A stretch of DNA of 64,000 bases from Rhizobium mesoamericanum STM3625 (GTDB lineage Bacteria; Pseudomonadota; Alphaproteobacteria; Rhizobiales; Rhizobiaceae): positions 1,782,753 through 1,846,752 of the forward strand of contig NZ_HF536772.1 in assembly GCF_000312665.1 (NCBI RefSeq), in the 5' to 3' direction. This document shows, in pieces, positions 20,461 to 30,433 of the stretch. Position 1 is the first letter of the stretch. Every line of letters starts with the position of its first letter. Under the pieces are notes generated by a model. The model made no database searches. It was given only the letters and a program-made list of their open reading frames with translations, and was not told where the DNA came from. The translations under genes and the position numbers were made by a program.

Positions 20461-21339
20461 ATGGCTGATGCTCATCAGAAACATCACGACTACCACATTA
20501 TCGACCCAAGCCCGTGGCCGCTGCTGGCTTCGATCGGCGCGTTCGTCATCACATTCGGCGGCGTCGGCTTCATGCGCTATCTCAATGGCGGCTCGCTGCA
20601 CCTCTTCGGCGTCGAGTGGGCCCATCCGTGGCTGTTCTTCATCGGCCTTGCGATCATTCTCTACGTCATGTTCGGCTGGTGGTCGGACACCGTGAAGGAG
20701 GCCCACGAGGGCGCCCACACGCGCGTCGTCTCGCTGCATCTGCGCTACGGCATGATCATGTTCATCGCCTCGGAAGTGATGTTCTTCGTCGCCTGGTTCT
20801 GGGCTTACTTCGACGCCAGCCTTTTCCCGAACGAAGCGATTCAGGCCTCCCGCCTTGCCTTCACTGGTGGTCAGTGGCCGCCGAAGGGCATCGAAGTCCT
20901 CGACCCCTGGCACCTGCCGATCTACAACACAGTCATCCTGCTGTTGTCGGGCACGACCGTCACCTGGGCGCACCACGCGCTGCTGCACAACGATCGCAGG
21001 GGCCTGATTCAGGGGCTGACGCTGACCGTTCTGCTCGGCATCCTGTTCTCCAGCGTGCAGGCCTTCGAATACGCACATGCTCCGTTCGCGTTCAAGAATT
21101 CGATCTACGGCGCGACCTTCTTCATGGCGACCGGCTTCCACGGTTTCCATGTTCTGATCGGCACGATCTTCCTTTTGGTCTGCCTGCTTCGCGCGATCCG
21201 CGGCGACTTCACGCCGAAGCAGCATTTCGGCTTCGAGGCAGCGGCCTGGTATTGGCACTTCGTCGACGTCGTCTGGCTCTTCCTGTTCTTCTGCATCTAT
21301 GTCTGGGGCGGCTGGGGCGCTCCGCTGGCTGCAGGCTGA
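20461..21339 (+). CDS. ctaE: Cytochrome c oxidase subunit III (aa3 type)
   Basis: 292 residues, seven transmembrane helices. Family motifs are MFFVAWFWAYFDASL, the GTTVTWAHHALL helix, GFHGFHVLIGT and the C-terminal AAWYWHFVDVVWLFLF. The ATG at 20461 lies behind a GGGG-containing Shine-Dalgarno; 13 extra in-frame codons upstream are unconserved. Last structural gene of the oxidase operon, followed by a strong terminator. Also called coxC. Confidence 0.96.
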   Translation: MADAHQKHHDYHIIDPSPWPLLASIGAFVITFGGVGFMRYLNGGSLHLFGVEWAHPWLFFIGLAIILYVMFGWWSDTVKEAHEGAHTRVVSLHLRYGMIMFIASEVMFFVAWFWAYFDASLFPNEAIQASRLAFTGGQWPPKGIEVLDPWHLPIYNTVILLLSGTTVTWAHHALLHNDRRGLIQGLTLTVLLGILFSSVQAFEYAHAPFAFKNSIYGATFFMATGFHGFHVLIGTIFLLVCLLRAIRGDFTPKQHFGFEAAAWYWHFVDVVWLFLFFCIYVWGGWGAPLAAG

Positions 21340-21357
21340 GCCGAGATTATGGGTTGG

Positions 21358-21390
21358 AAAGGGCGGGCGCCACGGCATCCGCCCTTTTTT
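21358..21390 (+). terminator. Intrinsic terminator after ctaE
   Basis: A 9-bp stem (AAAGGGCGG / CCGCCCTTT) with a 12-nt loop followed by a T run, 18 bp after the ctaE stop. This closes the ctaC-ctaE transcript before the opposite-strand kinase gene. Confidence 0.85.
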
Positions 21391-21400
21391 GTTTTATCGA

Positions 21401-22042
21401 TCACCGCATTGCGGCGATGCGCTCGAATGCTGATGGTTCGGGAACACCGAGATCGAGGCGGTGCCGGATTGCTTCGGCGCATTCCAACGGCGTCAGCACC
21501 GAGGTGTCCACTTCAAGGTCGTAGATTCCTGGGATATGGACCTGCTCCTGCCAGAGCTGCACTGGATGGGGGACCGTGTCGTTTTCGCTTGCCTTCACTA
21601 AAAGCGTATGCCCTCCGGGCACAGGGATGTTTCGCCGCTTCATGATTACCCTGATAGGACATCTGACCCCGACAAAAAGCACCGGCAAGCCTTCGAGCCG
21701 ACGGGCGCAATCAGCGAGAATGCCGAGCGGCTGAGAGTAGCTGTCGTGATGGCCGAAATCGGCCACCACATTGAGGCCGAGCCCGGCATGAATGGCGATC
21801 GACTCGTATAGCGCGGCGTAGAAAAATGGTATCATCTCCTCGAGATCGGGCCGTTCCCCGCCCGGGCGCAGTCCGATGCCCGGCAGGTATCGCTCCGGTG
21901 TCATGTCGTTGTAGGTGTCGACGCCGAGGTTCATCCAGGGGCCATCGAAGTGTTCCTGGATCGCGTTGGCGATCGAGGATTTTCCACTGCGCGGGGCGCC
22001 GTTCAGAATGACGATCTGTCCGGCCGAGCTGTCATATGTCAT
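21401..22042 (-). CDS. Chloramphenicol phosphotransferase-like P-loop kinase
   Basis: 213 residues. The Walker A motif GAPRSGKSS (about 15-23) follows IVILN. The layout matches the CPT family: a LGVDTYND segment, VADFGHHD in place of the usual DD region, LFVGVRC, and a YDLEVDTS...ECAEAI tail. CPT enzymes phosphorylate chloramphenicol or other small hydroxyl compounds, but the true substrate here is unknown and resistance should not be assumed. It sits alone on the minus strand between ctaE and the DUF983 gene. Confidence 0.78.
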   Translation of the reverse strand: MTYDSSAGQIVILNGAPRSGKSSIANAIQEHFDGPWMNLGVDTYNDMTPERYLPGIGLRPGGERPDLEEMIPFFYAALYESIAIHAGLGLNVVADFGHHDSYSQPLGILADCARRLEGLPVLFVGVRCPIRVIMKRRNIPVPGGHTLLVKASENDTVPHPVQLWQEQVHIPGIYDLEVDTSVLTPLECAEAIRHRLDLGVPEPSAFERIAAMR

Positions 22043-22173
22043 CCGTCTTCTTCTTCTGTTTGGCGCGAATCGCTGAGGCGAAAGAGCGCAGGTATTTCCT
22101 TTCCCTCTGCGAATACTTTATGGGTGAGTTAAGGCGGAGGCTCAGGTTGGCCATAGGCAATTGGAAGGATGGT

Positions 22174-22557
22174 ATGAACGAGGACAGCGCGCATTTTCCA
22201 CCGGTCGATCCGGTGAAGACAGGCCTCAAGGGATGCTGCCCGCGCTGCGGCCAGGGAAAGCTCTTCAACGGGCTGTTGGCGCTGAGGCCGCGTTGCTCGG
22301 CCTGCGGTCTCGACTACGCCTTTGCCGATGCCGGCGATGGTCCCGCGGTTTTCGTTATTCTGATTGTCGGCTTCATCATCATCGGCTCGGTGCTGTGGCT
22401 GGAAGTTAACTACGCGCCGCCGATCTGGCTGCACATTCTACTGTTCGGCCCTCTGACCATCATTCTCTCCCTGTTTGCCCTACGCTGGTGCAAAGGGATC
22501 CTGATAGCAATGCAGTATCGCCATAACGCCAGAGAGGGGCGCATCTCGCGTGACTGA
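22174..22557 (+). CDS. DUF983 family membrane protein
   Basis: 127 residues. An N-terminal zinc-ribbon pair (CCPRCGQGKLF and CSACGLDYAF) is followed by the family signature DAGDGPAVFVILIVGF and two transmembrane helices. DUF983 genes sit with cytochrome oxidase assembly genes in alphaproteobacteria, so a link to oxidase biogenesis is inferred. The ATG at 22174 has GGAAGGATGG upstream; an open frame continues back to 22036 without conservation. It overlaps the SURF1 gene by 8 bp. Confidence 0.85.
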   Translation: MNEDSAHFPPVDPVKTGLKGCCPRCGQGKLFNGLLALRPRCSACGLDYAFADAGDGPAVFVILIVGFIIIGSVLWLEVNYAPPIWLHILLFGPLTIILSLFALRWCKGILIAMQYRHNAREGRISRD

Positions 22558-23299
22558 AGTTCATGTTTTGGCCTCTCGCCGGAAGCGATCGATTCTCACC
22601 GGTACGGCGGTGCTGATTGCATTGGCGATTCTTCTCTCGCTCGGGACCTGGCAGGTCGAGCGGCTGCACTGGAAAGAAAAGCTGCTCGCCGACATCGCCG
22701 ATCGCCGGCAGGCGCGGCCGGCATCGCTCGACGATATCGAAGGGATGGCTGCGAAGGGCGAGGATATCGATTATCGCCACATCACGGTCAGCGGAGAATA
22801 CATCAACAGCAAGGAACGGCACTTCTTCGCGACCTGGCACGGCCAGACAGGTTTCTATGTCTATACCCCGCTGCAGCTTGTCGACGGCCGCTATCTCTTC
22901 GTCAACAGAGGTTTCGTTCCCTACGAGAACAAGGAACCGGAAATGCGCATGCAGGGCCAGCTGACCGATCAGCAGACGGTCACGGGTCTTGCCCGGGCGA
23001 AACTGGAAGACAAGCCATCCTGGGTCGTGCCCGACAATGATGTCGCGAAGAACATCTTCTACTGGAAGGACCTCAATGTGATGGCCTCCAGTGCAGGACT
23101 CGACAAGGCTCAGCTCGTTCCCTTCTTCGTGGATGCAGACGATACCCCCAATCCGAAGGGGCTTCCAATCGGCGGTGTTACCAATGTCGATCTGCCCAAC
23201 AATCATCTGCAATATGCCTTCACATGGTATGGGCTTGCAGCAGCACTCGTCATCATCGTCTTGGTCGCCCGTTTCCGTAAGTGGGGCCGGGCGCAATAG
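22550..23299 (+). CDS. SURF1 family cytochrome oxidase assembly protein
   Basis: Assists heme A insertion into subunit I. 249 residues with the typical topology: a transmembrane helix near each end (about 18-36 and 222-241) around a periplasmic loop. Family motifs are [12 protein letters not shown], the loop ending [12 protein letters not shown], and [14 protein letters not shown] at the second helix. It uses a GTG start with GAGGGGCG upstream, translationally coupled to DUF983. Confidence 0.94.
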   Translation: MTEVHVLASRRKRSILTGTAVLIALAILLSLGTWQVERLHWKEKLLADIADRRQARPASLDDIEGMAAKGEDIDYRHITVSGEYINSKERHFFATWHGQTGFYVYTPLQLVDGRYLFVNRGFVPYENKEPEMRMQGQLTDQQTVTGLARAKLEDKPSWVVPDNDVAKNIFYWKDLNVMASSAGLDKAQLVPFFVDADDTPNPKGLPIGGVTNVDLPNNHLQYAFTWYGLAAALVIIVLVARFRKWGRAQ

Positions 23300-23378
23300 T
23301 ATCGCTTCAATTCTTGCCTATATTGGGCTAGAGGCTTTTAGCCTCTGGACAGCGCTATCTCTACGAACCGGAACAGAC

Positions 23379-24380
23379 ATGAATATTGCGGCGACACCAC
23401 CCTTGACGATCAGGCTCTGCGGACCGCGCGGCTTTTGCGCCGGCGTCGACCGCGCTATCCAGATCGTCGTGCTGGCGCTGAAGTCCTACGGTGCGCCAGT
23501 CTATGTCCGCCATGAAATCGTCCACAATCGCTATGTCGTCGAAGGCCTCGAAGCCAAGGGCGCGGTCTTTGTCGAGGAGCTCGACGAGATCCCGGCAGAG
23601 CATCGTGCCCAGCCGGTCGTCTTCTCCGCCCACGGCGTTCCGAAATCCGTGCCTGAAGATGCGAGCGCGCGCAATCTCTTCTATCTCGACGCCACGTGTC
23701 CGCTGGTGTCGAAAGTCCATAAGCAGGCGATGCGCCACAACCGGCTCGGCCGTCATGTCGTGCTGATCGGCCATGCCGGTCACCCTGAAGTCATCGGCAC
23801 GATGGGCCAGTTGCCGGAAGGCTCCGTCTCCCTCATCGAGACGGTTGAGGACGCCGAGACCTATCAGCCCGCCGATCCCGATAATCTCGGCTACGTGACG
23901 CAGACGACGCTGTCGGTGGATGACACGGCCGGCGTCATCGCGCGCCTGCAGGAGCGCTTCCCCAATCTGACGGCACCGGCGGCCGACTCGATCTGTTATG
24001 CCACCACCAACCGCCAGGAAGTCGTCAAGCAGGCAGCCCCCGGTTGTGATCTCTTCATCATCGTCGGAGCGCCGAATTCGTCGAATTCCAAGCGACTGGT
24101 CGAGGTGGCGCTGCGGGCAGGGGCCAAGAGGTCGCTCCTCGTGCAACGCGCCTCAGAGCTTGATTGGGATGAGATCGGTCCGATCGCCACACTTGGACTT
24201 TCCGCAGGTGCATCGGCGCCGGAGGTGATCGTCAACGAAATCATCGAGGCCTTCCGCGCTCGTTTCGACGCCAAGGTCGAGCTCGCCGAGACGGTTCAGG
24301 AAAACGAGCATTTCCTCGTTAACCGGGAACTGCGCAACATAGAGCTGACGACGGCAGACATGGCATTCGTAAACGGGTAA
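23379..24380 (+). CDS. ispH: 4-hydroxy-3-methylbut-2-enyl diphosphate reductase
   Basis: Last step of the MEP isoprenoid pathway: makes IPP and DMAPP. 333 residues. The three iron-sulfur cysteines are Cys20 ([13 protein letters not shown]), Cys107 (DATCPLV) and Cys206 ([11 protein letters not shown]). SAHGVPKSV and [14 protein letters not shown] are further substrate-site motifs. The ATG at 23379 fits the conserved N-terminus; the open frame back to 23091 overlaps SURF1 and is spurious. Confidence 0.97.
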   Translation: MNIAATPPLTIRLCGPRGFCAGVDRAIQIVVLALKSYGAPVYVRHEIVHNRYVVEGLEAKGAVFVEELDEIPAEHRAQPVVFSAHGVPKSVPEDASARNLFYLDATCPLVSKVHKQAMRHNRLGRHVVLIGHAGHPEVIGTMGQLPEGSVSLIETVEDAETYQPADPDNLGYVTQTTLSVDDTAGVIARLQERFPNLTAPAADSICYATTNRQEVVKQAAPGCDLFIIVGAPNSSNSKRLVEVALRAGAKRSLLVQRASELDWDEIGPIATLGLSAGASAPEVIVNEIIEAFRARFDAKVELAETVQENEHFLVNRELRNIELTTADMAFVNG

Positions 24381-24484
24381 CCGCAATTCCGCTCCGGGGA
24401 GCAACCGTCGGCGGGACGATTGCGGCGCCTGGCGCGCGGGTAGGAGCAGTCTTCAATTGATCAAACATTTTCGCGGGACGTAAA

Positions 24485-25450
24485 TTGGCAGTCTACACCG
24501 ATATTTCCGAAGACGATTTGAAGTGGTTCCTGACGGAGTACGATGCCGGGACTTTGCTGTCTTACAAGGGCATTGCGGAAGGTGTCGAGAACTCGAATTT
24601 CCTGCTGCACACCACGAAGGACCCGCTGATCCTCACCCTTTACGAAAAGCGGGTCGAGAAGAACGATCTTCCATTCTTTCTGGGGCTCATGCAGCATCTG
24701 GCCGCCGGCGGCGTGTCCTGCCCGCTGCCGCTACCGCGGAAGGACGGAGCCTTGCTCGGTACGCTCTCCGATCGCCCGGCGGCGCTGATATCGTTCCTGG
24801 AAGGCATGTGGCTGCGCAAGCCCGAAGCCAAGCATTGCCGCGAGGTCGGCAAGGCGCTTGCAAAGATGCATGTCGCTGGCGAAGACTTCGCGCTGAAGCG
24901 TCCCAATGCGCTGTCCGTCGACGGCTGGAAGGTGCTTTGGGAGAAGTCCGAGGCTCGCGCCGACGAGGTGGAGAAGGGGCTGCAGAACGAGATCAGCGCG
25001 GAGCTCGATTTCCTCGCCACCCATTGGCCGAAGGACCTGCCTGTTGGCGTCATCCACGCCGATCTGTTCCCGGACAATGTCTTTTTCCTCGGTGACGAAC
25101 TGTCCGGCCTGATAGATTTCTATTTCGCCTGCAACGACCTGCTTGCCTATGACGTCTCGATCATCCTGAACGCCTGGTGCTTCGAGAAGGATGGCGCCTA
25201 CAACATCACCAAGGGCATGGCGATGTTGGAGGGCTATCAGAGCGTCCGGCCTCTCAGCGATGCCGAGCTGACAGCGCTGCCGATCCTCTCGCGGGGTTCG
25301 GCGTTGCGCTTCTTCCTGACGCGCCTTTTCGATTGGCTGACGACGCCGGAGGGTGCGCTGGTCACCAAGAAGGACCCGCTCGAATATCTGCGCAAGCTGC
25401 GCTTCCACCGGCAGATCGCCTCTGCCGCCGAATATGGGCTTGCCGTATGA
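24485..25450 (+). CDS. thrB: Homoserine kinase (ThrB, APH-fold type)
   Basis: Phosphorylates L-homoserine in threonine synthesis. 321 residues of the aminoglycoside-phosphotransferase fold used by rhizobial ThrB rather than the GHMP type. The catalytic loop is [13 protein letters not shown] and the metal-binding Asp lies in [10 protein letters not shown]. The start is TTG at 24485, giving the conserved MAVYTDIS; no in-frame ATG fits. The stop overlaps the rnhA ATG (ATGA). thrC lies 14 kb away on the other strand. Confidence 0.95.
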   Translation: MAVYTDISEDDLKWFLTEYDAGTLLSYKGIAEGVENSNFLLHTTKDPLILTLYEKRVEKNDLPFFLGLMQHLAAGGVSCPLPLPRKDGALLGTLSDRPAALISFLEGMWLRKPEAKHCREVGKALAKMHVAGEDFALKRPNALSVDGWKVLWEKSEARADEVEKGLQNEISAELDFLATHWPKDLPVGVIHADLFPDNVFFLGDELSGLIDFYFACNDLLAYDVSIILNAWCFEKDGAYNITKGMAMLEGYQSVRPLSDAELTALPILSRGSALRFFLTRLFDWLTTPEGALVTKKDPLEYLRKLRFHRQIASAAEYGLAV

Positions 25451-25887
25451 AGCACGTCGATATCTTCACGGACGGCGCCTGCTCGGGCAATCCCGGCCCC
25501 GGCGGCTGGGGCGCGGTGCTGCGCTACGGCGAGGTGGAAAAGGAGCTCTTCGGCGGCGAGCCCGAAACCACCAACAACCGCATGGAGCTGCTGGCGGCGA
25601 TCTCCGCCTTGTCGGCGCTGAAGACACCCTGCGAAGTCGACCTCTACACGGATAGCGTCTACGTCAAGGACGGCATCTCCAAGTGGATTTTCGGTTGGAA
25701 AAAGAACGGCTGGAAGACCGCTGACAAGAAGCCTGTGAAGAACGCGGAGCTCTGGCAGGCGCTTGAGGAAGCCCGAAGCAAGCACAGGGTCACGCTGCAC
25801 TGGGTCAAAGGCCACGCCGGCCATCCTGAAAACGAGCGCGCCGACGAACTTGCCCGCAAGGGCATGGAGCCGTTCAAGAAGCGCTAG
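25447..25887 (+). CDS. rnhA: Ribonuclease HI
   Basis: Degrades RNA in RNA-DNA hybrids. 146 residues. The catalytic carboxylates are Asp9 ([14 protein letters not shown]), Glu47 (NNRMELLAA), Asp69 (LYTDSVYV) and Asp133 (NERADELA), with the catalytic-loop His in [11 protein letters not shown]. Coupled to thrB by an ATGA overlap, a pairing conserved in rhizobia. Confidence 0.97.
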   Translation: MKHVDIFTDGACSGNPGPGGWGAVLRYGEVEKELFGGEPETTNNRMELLAAISALSALKTPCEVDLYTDSVYVKDGISKWIFGWKKNGWKTADKKPVKNAELWQALEEARSKHRVTLHWVKGHAGHPENERADELARKGMEPFKKR

Positions 25888-25979
25888 AACTTGTCGACCA
25901 GAACGTCGCAGAAACAAGGACATCGAGCGTTTCCCTGAATCTGCAAGGAAACGTTTGGCCAAGACTGGAAGTGGATGTG

Positions 25980-26783
25980 ATGCGGATTGTCTCGCTGAAT
26001 GCATGGGGCGGAAAGCTGCACGCGCCGCTCATTCCCTACCTCGCCGAGATCGACGCCGATGTTCTCTGCTTGCAGGAGATCACGCGCTCGGTAACCGTTT
26101 CCAGTGACTGGCTGGTCTATCGTGACGGCAGTCACATCCTGCCGCAGCACGCCAATCTGTTTGCCGAGATCAAGGCGGTCCTTCCCACCCACGACGCTTT
26201 CTTCGCGCCGACCGCGCGGGGCGAATTGTTCGCAGGCGAGACTTCTGTCATGTCGGAATTCGGTCTCGCAACCTTCGTCCACCAGTCTTGCCCGATCATC
26301 GGCCAGGCGATGGATTTCGTGCATGGCGACTTCTCAAGCAAGGGCTATGGCCCACACCCGCGCGCGCGCAACGCGCAGTGCCTTCGCCTGTTTGACTATC
26401 GCGCCGATCGCCCGATCACCGTCGCTCAGCTGCATGGTCTGCGCGACCTCGCCGGGAAGCAAGACACGCCAGCGCGTCGCGGACAGGCGGATGCCTTGGT
26501 CGCTCTCATCCGTCGCATATGGCGCAAAGGCGAGCCGCTTGTGGTCTGCGGCGACTTCAACGTGCTCCCCGACAGCGTCATGTTCGGAGCGCTTGCCGAA
26601 CTGGGCCTAACCGACCTTGTAACGTCTCGTGGCTACGAAGATACGCGAACCTCGCACTACACCAAGGAAGGCCGTTATGCCGACTACATGCTGGTCACAG
26701 CAAACGTGGACGTCGCGGCGTTCGACGTCGTCGAGCAGCCCGAGATTTCAGACCATCGGGCTCTCGTGCTGGAGATCGCGTAA
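25980..26783 (+). CDS. Endonuclease/exonuclease/phosphatase (EEP) family hydrolase
   Basis: 267 residues. Metal-dependent EEP motifs are visible: RIVSLNAWGG at the start, LCLQEIT (metal-binding Glu), the ARNAQC strand, CGDFNVLPDS and the terminal SDHRALVLEI with the catalytic Asp-His pair. The fold covers DNases, phosphodiesterases and lipid phosphatases; the substrate cannot be told. The ATG at 25980 is favoured; a GTG at 25971 would add three residues. Confidence 0.85.
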   Translation: MRIVSLNAWGGKLHAPLIPYLAEIDADVLCLQEITRSVTVSSDWLVYRDGSHILPQHANLFAEIKAVLPTHDAFFAPTARGELFAGETSVMSEFGLATFVHQSCPIIGQAMDFVHGDFSSKGYGPHPRARNAQCLRLFDYRADRPITVAQLHGLRDLAGKQDTPARRGQADALVALIRRIWRKGEPLVVCGDFNVLPDSVMFGALAELGLTDLVTSRGYEDTRTSHYTKEGRYADYMLVTANVDVAAFDVVEQPEISDHRALVLEIA

Positions 26784-26847
26784 GAGTAAGGAGTGACGCA
26801 ACGGATGCGGATGCACCCGCTGCGCCGAGCCTCGGGAGGCTTCTTGA

Positions 26848-28038
26848 TCATGCCGCCTTGGCAACTTCGCCATGCGGGTCAAGCACGAACTTCATCGCAG
26901 CGCCGTGGTCGAAGCTCTCGTAGCCCTGCACCGCATCTTCAAGCGGGATGACCTTCGCGTTGACGATATCGGCGATCGGCAGCCGGTCGTGCAGGATCGC
27001 CTGCATGAGCTGGCGGTTGTATTTCAGCACCGGCGTCTGACCAGTATGGAAGGATTGGGCCTTGGCCCAGCCGAGGCCGAAGCGGAGCGACAGGTTGCCG
27101 TGCTTGGCGGCATTGTCCACAGCGCCGGGGTCCTCGGTCACATACAGACCGGGAATGCCGATCGAGCCTGCCGCGCGGGTGATCTCCATCATCTGGTTCA
27201 GAACGATCGCCGGCTGCTCGCCGCCGCTATGACCGCGGGCCTCGAAGCCGACGGCGTCGATGGCGCTGTCCACTTCGTTGCTGCCGGTCACCTGCGCAAT
27301 CATATCGCCGAGCCGGTCACTCTTCGACAGGTCGATTGGCTCGAACCCGACCTTGGCGGCATGGGCAAGGCGGTCCTTGTTGAAGTCGCCGATCATCACC
27401 ACGGCAGCGCCGAGGATGCGGGCGGATGCAGCAGCCGCAAGCCCGACCGGCCCGGCGCCCGCCACATAGACGGTTGACCCGACACCGACGCCGGCGCGCA
27501 CCGCGCCGTGAAAGCCCGTCGGCAGGATATCGGACAACATCGTCAGATCGCGAATCTTTGCCATTGCATTGTCGCGATCCGGAAATTTCAACAAGTTGAA
27601 GTCTGCATAGGGCACCATGACATAGCGGGCCTGCCCGCCGATCCAGCCGCCCATGTCGACATAGCCATAAGCGCCGCCGGCGCGCGACGGGTTGACGGTT
27701 AGGCACACGCCCGTGTCCTGCGATTTGCAGCAGCGGCAGCGGCCGCAGGCAACGTTGAACGGCACGGAAACGAGGTCGCCAACCTCGAGCATCTCGACGT
27801 CGGCACCCTTCTCGATTATCTCGCCGGTGATTTCGTGGCCGAGAACGAGGCCGGGCATGGCGGTGGTGCGGCCGCGAACCATATGCTGGTCCGATCCGCA
27901 GATGTTAGTGGAGATCACTTTCAGGATGACGCCGTGCTCGATTTTGCGGCCATCGGGGGCCACGAGCTTCGGATCGTCGATGTCGTGGATTTCGACCTTG
28001 CCGGGCCGCATGTAGACGACGCCTCGGTTCTTGCTCAT
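26848..28038 (-). CDS. Zinc-dependent dehydrogenase, glutathione-independent formaldehyde dehydrogenase type
   Basis: 396 residues of the medium-chain alcohol dehydrogenase family. The catalytic zinc site starts TNICGSDQHMVRGR and GHEITGEI. The structural zinc motif is CGRCRCCKSQDTGVC. The Rossmann motif VAGAGPVGLAAAA binds NAD. The long insert after the structural zinc loop and ILPTGFHGA match Pseudomonas putida formaldehyde dismutase/dehydrogenase relatives. The ATG at 28038 has a strong GGAG-rich Shine-Dalgarno. Single gene. It could act on other aldehydes. Confidence 0.9.
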   Translation of the reverse strand: MSKNRGVVYMRPGKVEIHDIDDPKLVAPDGRKIEHGVILKVISTNICGSDQHMVRGRTTAMPGLVLGHEITGEIIEKGADVEMLEVGDLVSVPFNVACGRCRCCKSQDTGVCLTVNPSRAGGAYGYVDMGGWIGGQARYVMVPYADFNLLKFPDRDNAMAKIRDLTMLSDILPTGFHGAVRAGVGVGSTVYVAGAGPVGLAAAASARILGAAVVMIGDFNKDRLAHAAKVGFEPIDLSKSDRLGDMIAQVTGSNEVDSAIDAVGFEARGHSGGEQPAIVLNQMMEITRAAGSIGIPGLYVTEDPGAVDNAAKHGNLSLRFGLGWAKAQSFHTGQTPVLKYNRQLMQAILHDRLPIADIVNAKVIPLEDAVQGYESFDHGAAMKFVLDPHGEVAKAA

Positions 28039-28295
28039 TTTCCATCTCCTCCGTTGAAAATGCTGCCTCGTGCTGGGCTCCTCTTTCCCGCGCACTGGAT
28101 ACCGACAGATTAGACGAGAATGTAGGACGCGCCGTTCCGTTTACGACGGTTTACGACGCCGAATGGTCGCTCTCCCGCACCAGCGATTGCAAGACCATTC
28201 AGATGGGGATGTCTGCGAGCCGGACATCCTTGTGACTTGCTCCTGCGACGTTTCTCCTTATGCTCGCCTGAAAAATGGATCCGGGAGGTCACCAC

Positions 28296-28604
28296 ATGAT
28301 CCTGCATTGCGTGCTGATGCGGCTGAAGGCAGCCATGACAGGGGAAGAAAAGCAGTCCTTGTTTGACGCAATCGTCGCATTGAAGCAGCTGATTCCCGGC
28401 ATCATCGACATTAAATATGGCCCGAACGTCTCGCCAGAGGGGCTGCATGCGGGCTATGTCGACGGTTTTGCTGTGACCTTCGAAAGTGCCGAAGCGCGCG
28501 ACGCCTACCTCGTGCATCCGGAGCATGTCGGCGTCGGCGAGCGCATCGTGTCCTCGACGGACGGCGGCTTGGGCGGCCTGATCGTCTTCGATCTTAATTA
28601 TTGA
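28296..28604 (+). CDS. Dabb (stress-responsive A/B barrel) family protein
   Basis: 102 residues. A ferredoxin-like alpha/beta barrel is suggested by MILHCVLMRLK, IKYGPNVSPEG, DGFAVTFESAEARDAYLVHPEH and the final IVFDLNY strand. Dabb domains occur in stress proteins and small enzymes; the role here is unknown. The ATG at 28296 has GGGAGGT upstream. A 7-bp hairpin (GGATGTC/GACATCC) lies in its leader around 28205-28230. Convergent with aztC. Confidence 0.82.
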   Translation: MILHCVLMRLKAAMTGEEKQSLFDAIVALKQLIPGIIDIKYGPNVSPEGLHAGYVDGFAVTFESAEARDAYLVHPEHVGVGERIVSSTDGGLGGLIVFDLNY

Positions 28605-28643
28605 GGCTGGGCCGCCTCGCGGTGCGCGACCCGGCCGTCGTCG

Positions 28644-29543
28644 TCAGCTGGCTTTCGCCATCGCCGCCACAAGCTGGTCGACGTTGTAGCGGAACATCTT
28701 CACGTAGGTCGATGCTGGCCCGTTGGCGTCGGAAAGAGACTCGACGTAGAGCTCGCCGCCTGGTTCGGCCCCCGTCGCCTTTGCGATCTGCCTGACGAGG
28801 CGCTGGTCGTTGGAGTTCTCGAAGAAATATATCTTCACCTGCTCATCCTTGATCTGTTCGATCAGCTTGGCCACATCTGCGGCGGAAGCTTCGCTTTCTG
28901 TGGAAACACCAATCGGCGCGAGGAACCGCACTCCATATTCACGGCCGAAATAACCGAACGCATCGTGGCTGGTCAGGACTTTGCGATGGCCGGCCGGAAT
29001 ATTTCCGAGCTCCGAATGTGCGTAGGCATCGAGCGCATCGAGCGTCTTCAGATATGCCTCGGCATTGGTCTTGAACGCCGCTGCATCGGCCGGAGCAGCC
29101 TTCGCAAGCGCCTGTTCGATGTTGGCAACCCAGACCTTGACGTTGACTGGACTGTTCCAGACATGCGGGTCGGTAACTGTCCGCCCGTCCTCGTCCATGG
29201 TGCGGAACTCTATCCCTTCCGAGACGACGACCGGCTGTCCCTTGTAGCCTGAGGCGGCAATCAGGCGGTCCATCCAGCCCTCCAGCCCTTCGCCGCTGAC
29301 GAAGGCGACCTGTGCCTCACTGAGGTTCTTCGCGTCGCTTGGCGACGGTTCAAACTCATGGGGATCGCCATTCGGGCCGACGAGGCTTGTGACGGTCACG
29401 CGGTCACCGCCGACCTCGCGCACGACGTCGGCCAACACCGTGAAGGTAGCCACCACCTTGAGGGTCGCGGCAGCAGCCGATGTCGTCGAAAGCGCCAAGA
29501 GCGCGGGCAGCATCATTGAGAAAAGCAGTCTGCGGGAAATCAC
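28644..29543 (-). CDS. aztC: Zinc ABC transporter substrate-binding protein (AztC/TroA-like)
   Basis: Periplasmic cluster A-I metal-binding protein, 299 residues. The signal peptide covers about 1-26. Likely zinc ligands are His62 (GDPHEFEP), His127 (DPHVWNSP), His193 (SHDAFGYF) and Asp272 (ESLSDANGPAS), the set known for AztC. The flexible loop before His127 is not histidine-rich, unlike ZnuA. The start is GTG at 29543 with GGAG upstream. Third gene of an ATPase-permease-binding protein operon; the Agrobacterium equivalent is called troCBA. Confidence 0.87.
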   Translation of the reverse strand: MISRRLLFSMMLPALLALSTTSAAAATLKVVATFTVLADVVREVGGDRVTVTSLVGPNGDPHEFEPSPSDAKNLSEAQVAFVSGEGLEGWMDRLIAASGYKGQPVVVSEGIEFRTMDEDGRTVTDPHVWNSPVNVKVWVANIEQALAKAAPADAAAFKTNAEAYLKTLDALDAYAHSELGNIPAGHRKVLTSHDAFGYFGREYGVRFLAPIGVSTESEASAADVAKLIEQIKDEQVKIYFFENSNDQRLVRQIAKATGAEPGGELYVESLSDANGPASTYVKMFRYNVDQLVAAMAKAS

Positions 29544-29560
29544 GAGTGTCTCCGGGGTTG

Positions 29561-30433
29561 TCAGCCCTTCAGGTGCGGGCGAGGGAAATACCGCCGGGCG
29601 AGACCCGACGGGGCGAGGAAGATCGAAAGGCCGTAGATTAGCGCCGCCGTCATGATGATCGTCGGTCCGGAGGCGAGTTCGAGATGGTAGGAGGCGACGA
29701 GCCCGAGGTAGCCCGAGGCGGTAGCGTTCAGGGCTGCTATTGCCATCATCGAAGAAAGACTGCGCGACCAAAGCTGCGCGATCGCCGCCGGCAGCATCAT
29801 CAGACCGACTGCCATCAGCGTGCCCAGGGCCTGGAAGCTGGCGACCAGATTGAGCACCACCAACAGCAGGAAGAGAAAGTGATAGATCGGTCCGCGTCCG
29901 CCGATCGCCCTGAGAAATCCGGGGTCGAAGCATTCCGCAACCAGCGGCCGGTAGATGATCGCAAACATCACGAGGGTCACTGTGCTGATGACGCCGATCT
30001 CATAAAGGACGCAGGCATCGATCGCGAGGATGGTGCCGAAGAGAACGTGCAACAGGTCGATATTCGAACCGCGTAACGAAACGACGAGGACGCCGAGCGC
30101 CAGCGAGGAGAGATAGAAGCTGGCAAAGCTCGCGTCCTCCGGCAGCGATGTGGTGCGACTGACGATGCCGGAGAGGAGCGCCACCGATAGCCCGGCCACG
30201 AGCCCACCGAGGCCCATTGCCGTCAGCGACAGCGAACCGGCAACCAGATATCCGATAGCGGCGCCAGGTAGCACGGCATGGCTCATCGCATCGCCGACGA
30301 GGCTCATTCGCCGCAACATCAGAAACACCCCGATCGGCCCGGAGCCAAGCCCCAGGCACAGGCAGGCGACGAGCGCGCGGCGCATGAAGCCATAATCCGC
30401 AAAGGGTGCGACGAGGAGATCGTAGGCTGTCAT
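29561..30433 (-). CDS. aztB: Zinc ABC transporter permease
   Basis: Inner-membrane ABC-3 family permease, 290 residues, about eight transmembrane helices. Typical segments are LMLRRMSLVGDAMSHAVLPG near the N-terminus and FQALGTLMAVGLMMLPAAIA, the coupling region. The ATG at 30433 overlaps the aztA stop by four bases. aztC follows after 17 bp. Confidence 0.88.
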   Translation of the reverse strand: MTAYDLLVAPFADYGFMRRALVACLCLGLGSGPIGVFLMLRRMSLVGDAMSHAVLPGAAIGYLVAGSLSLTAMGLGGLVAGLSVALLSGIVSRTTSLPEDASFASFYLSSLALGVLVVSLRGSNIDLLHVLFGTILAIDACVLYEIGVISTVTLVMFAIIYRPLVAECFDPGFLRAIGGRGPIYHFLFLLLVVLNLVASFQALGTLMAVGLMMLPAAIAQLWSRSLSSMMAIAALNATASGYLGLVASYHLELASGPTIIMTAALIYGLSIFLAPSGLARRYFPRPHLKG

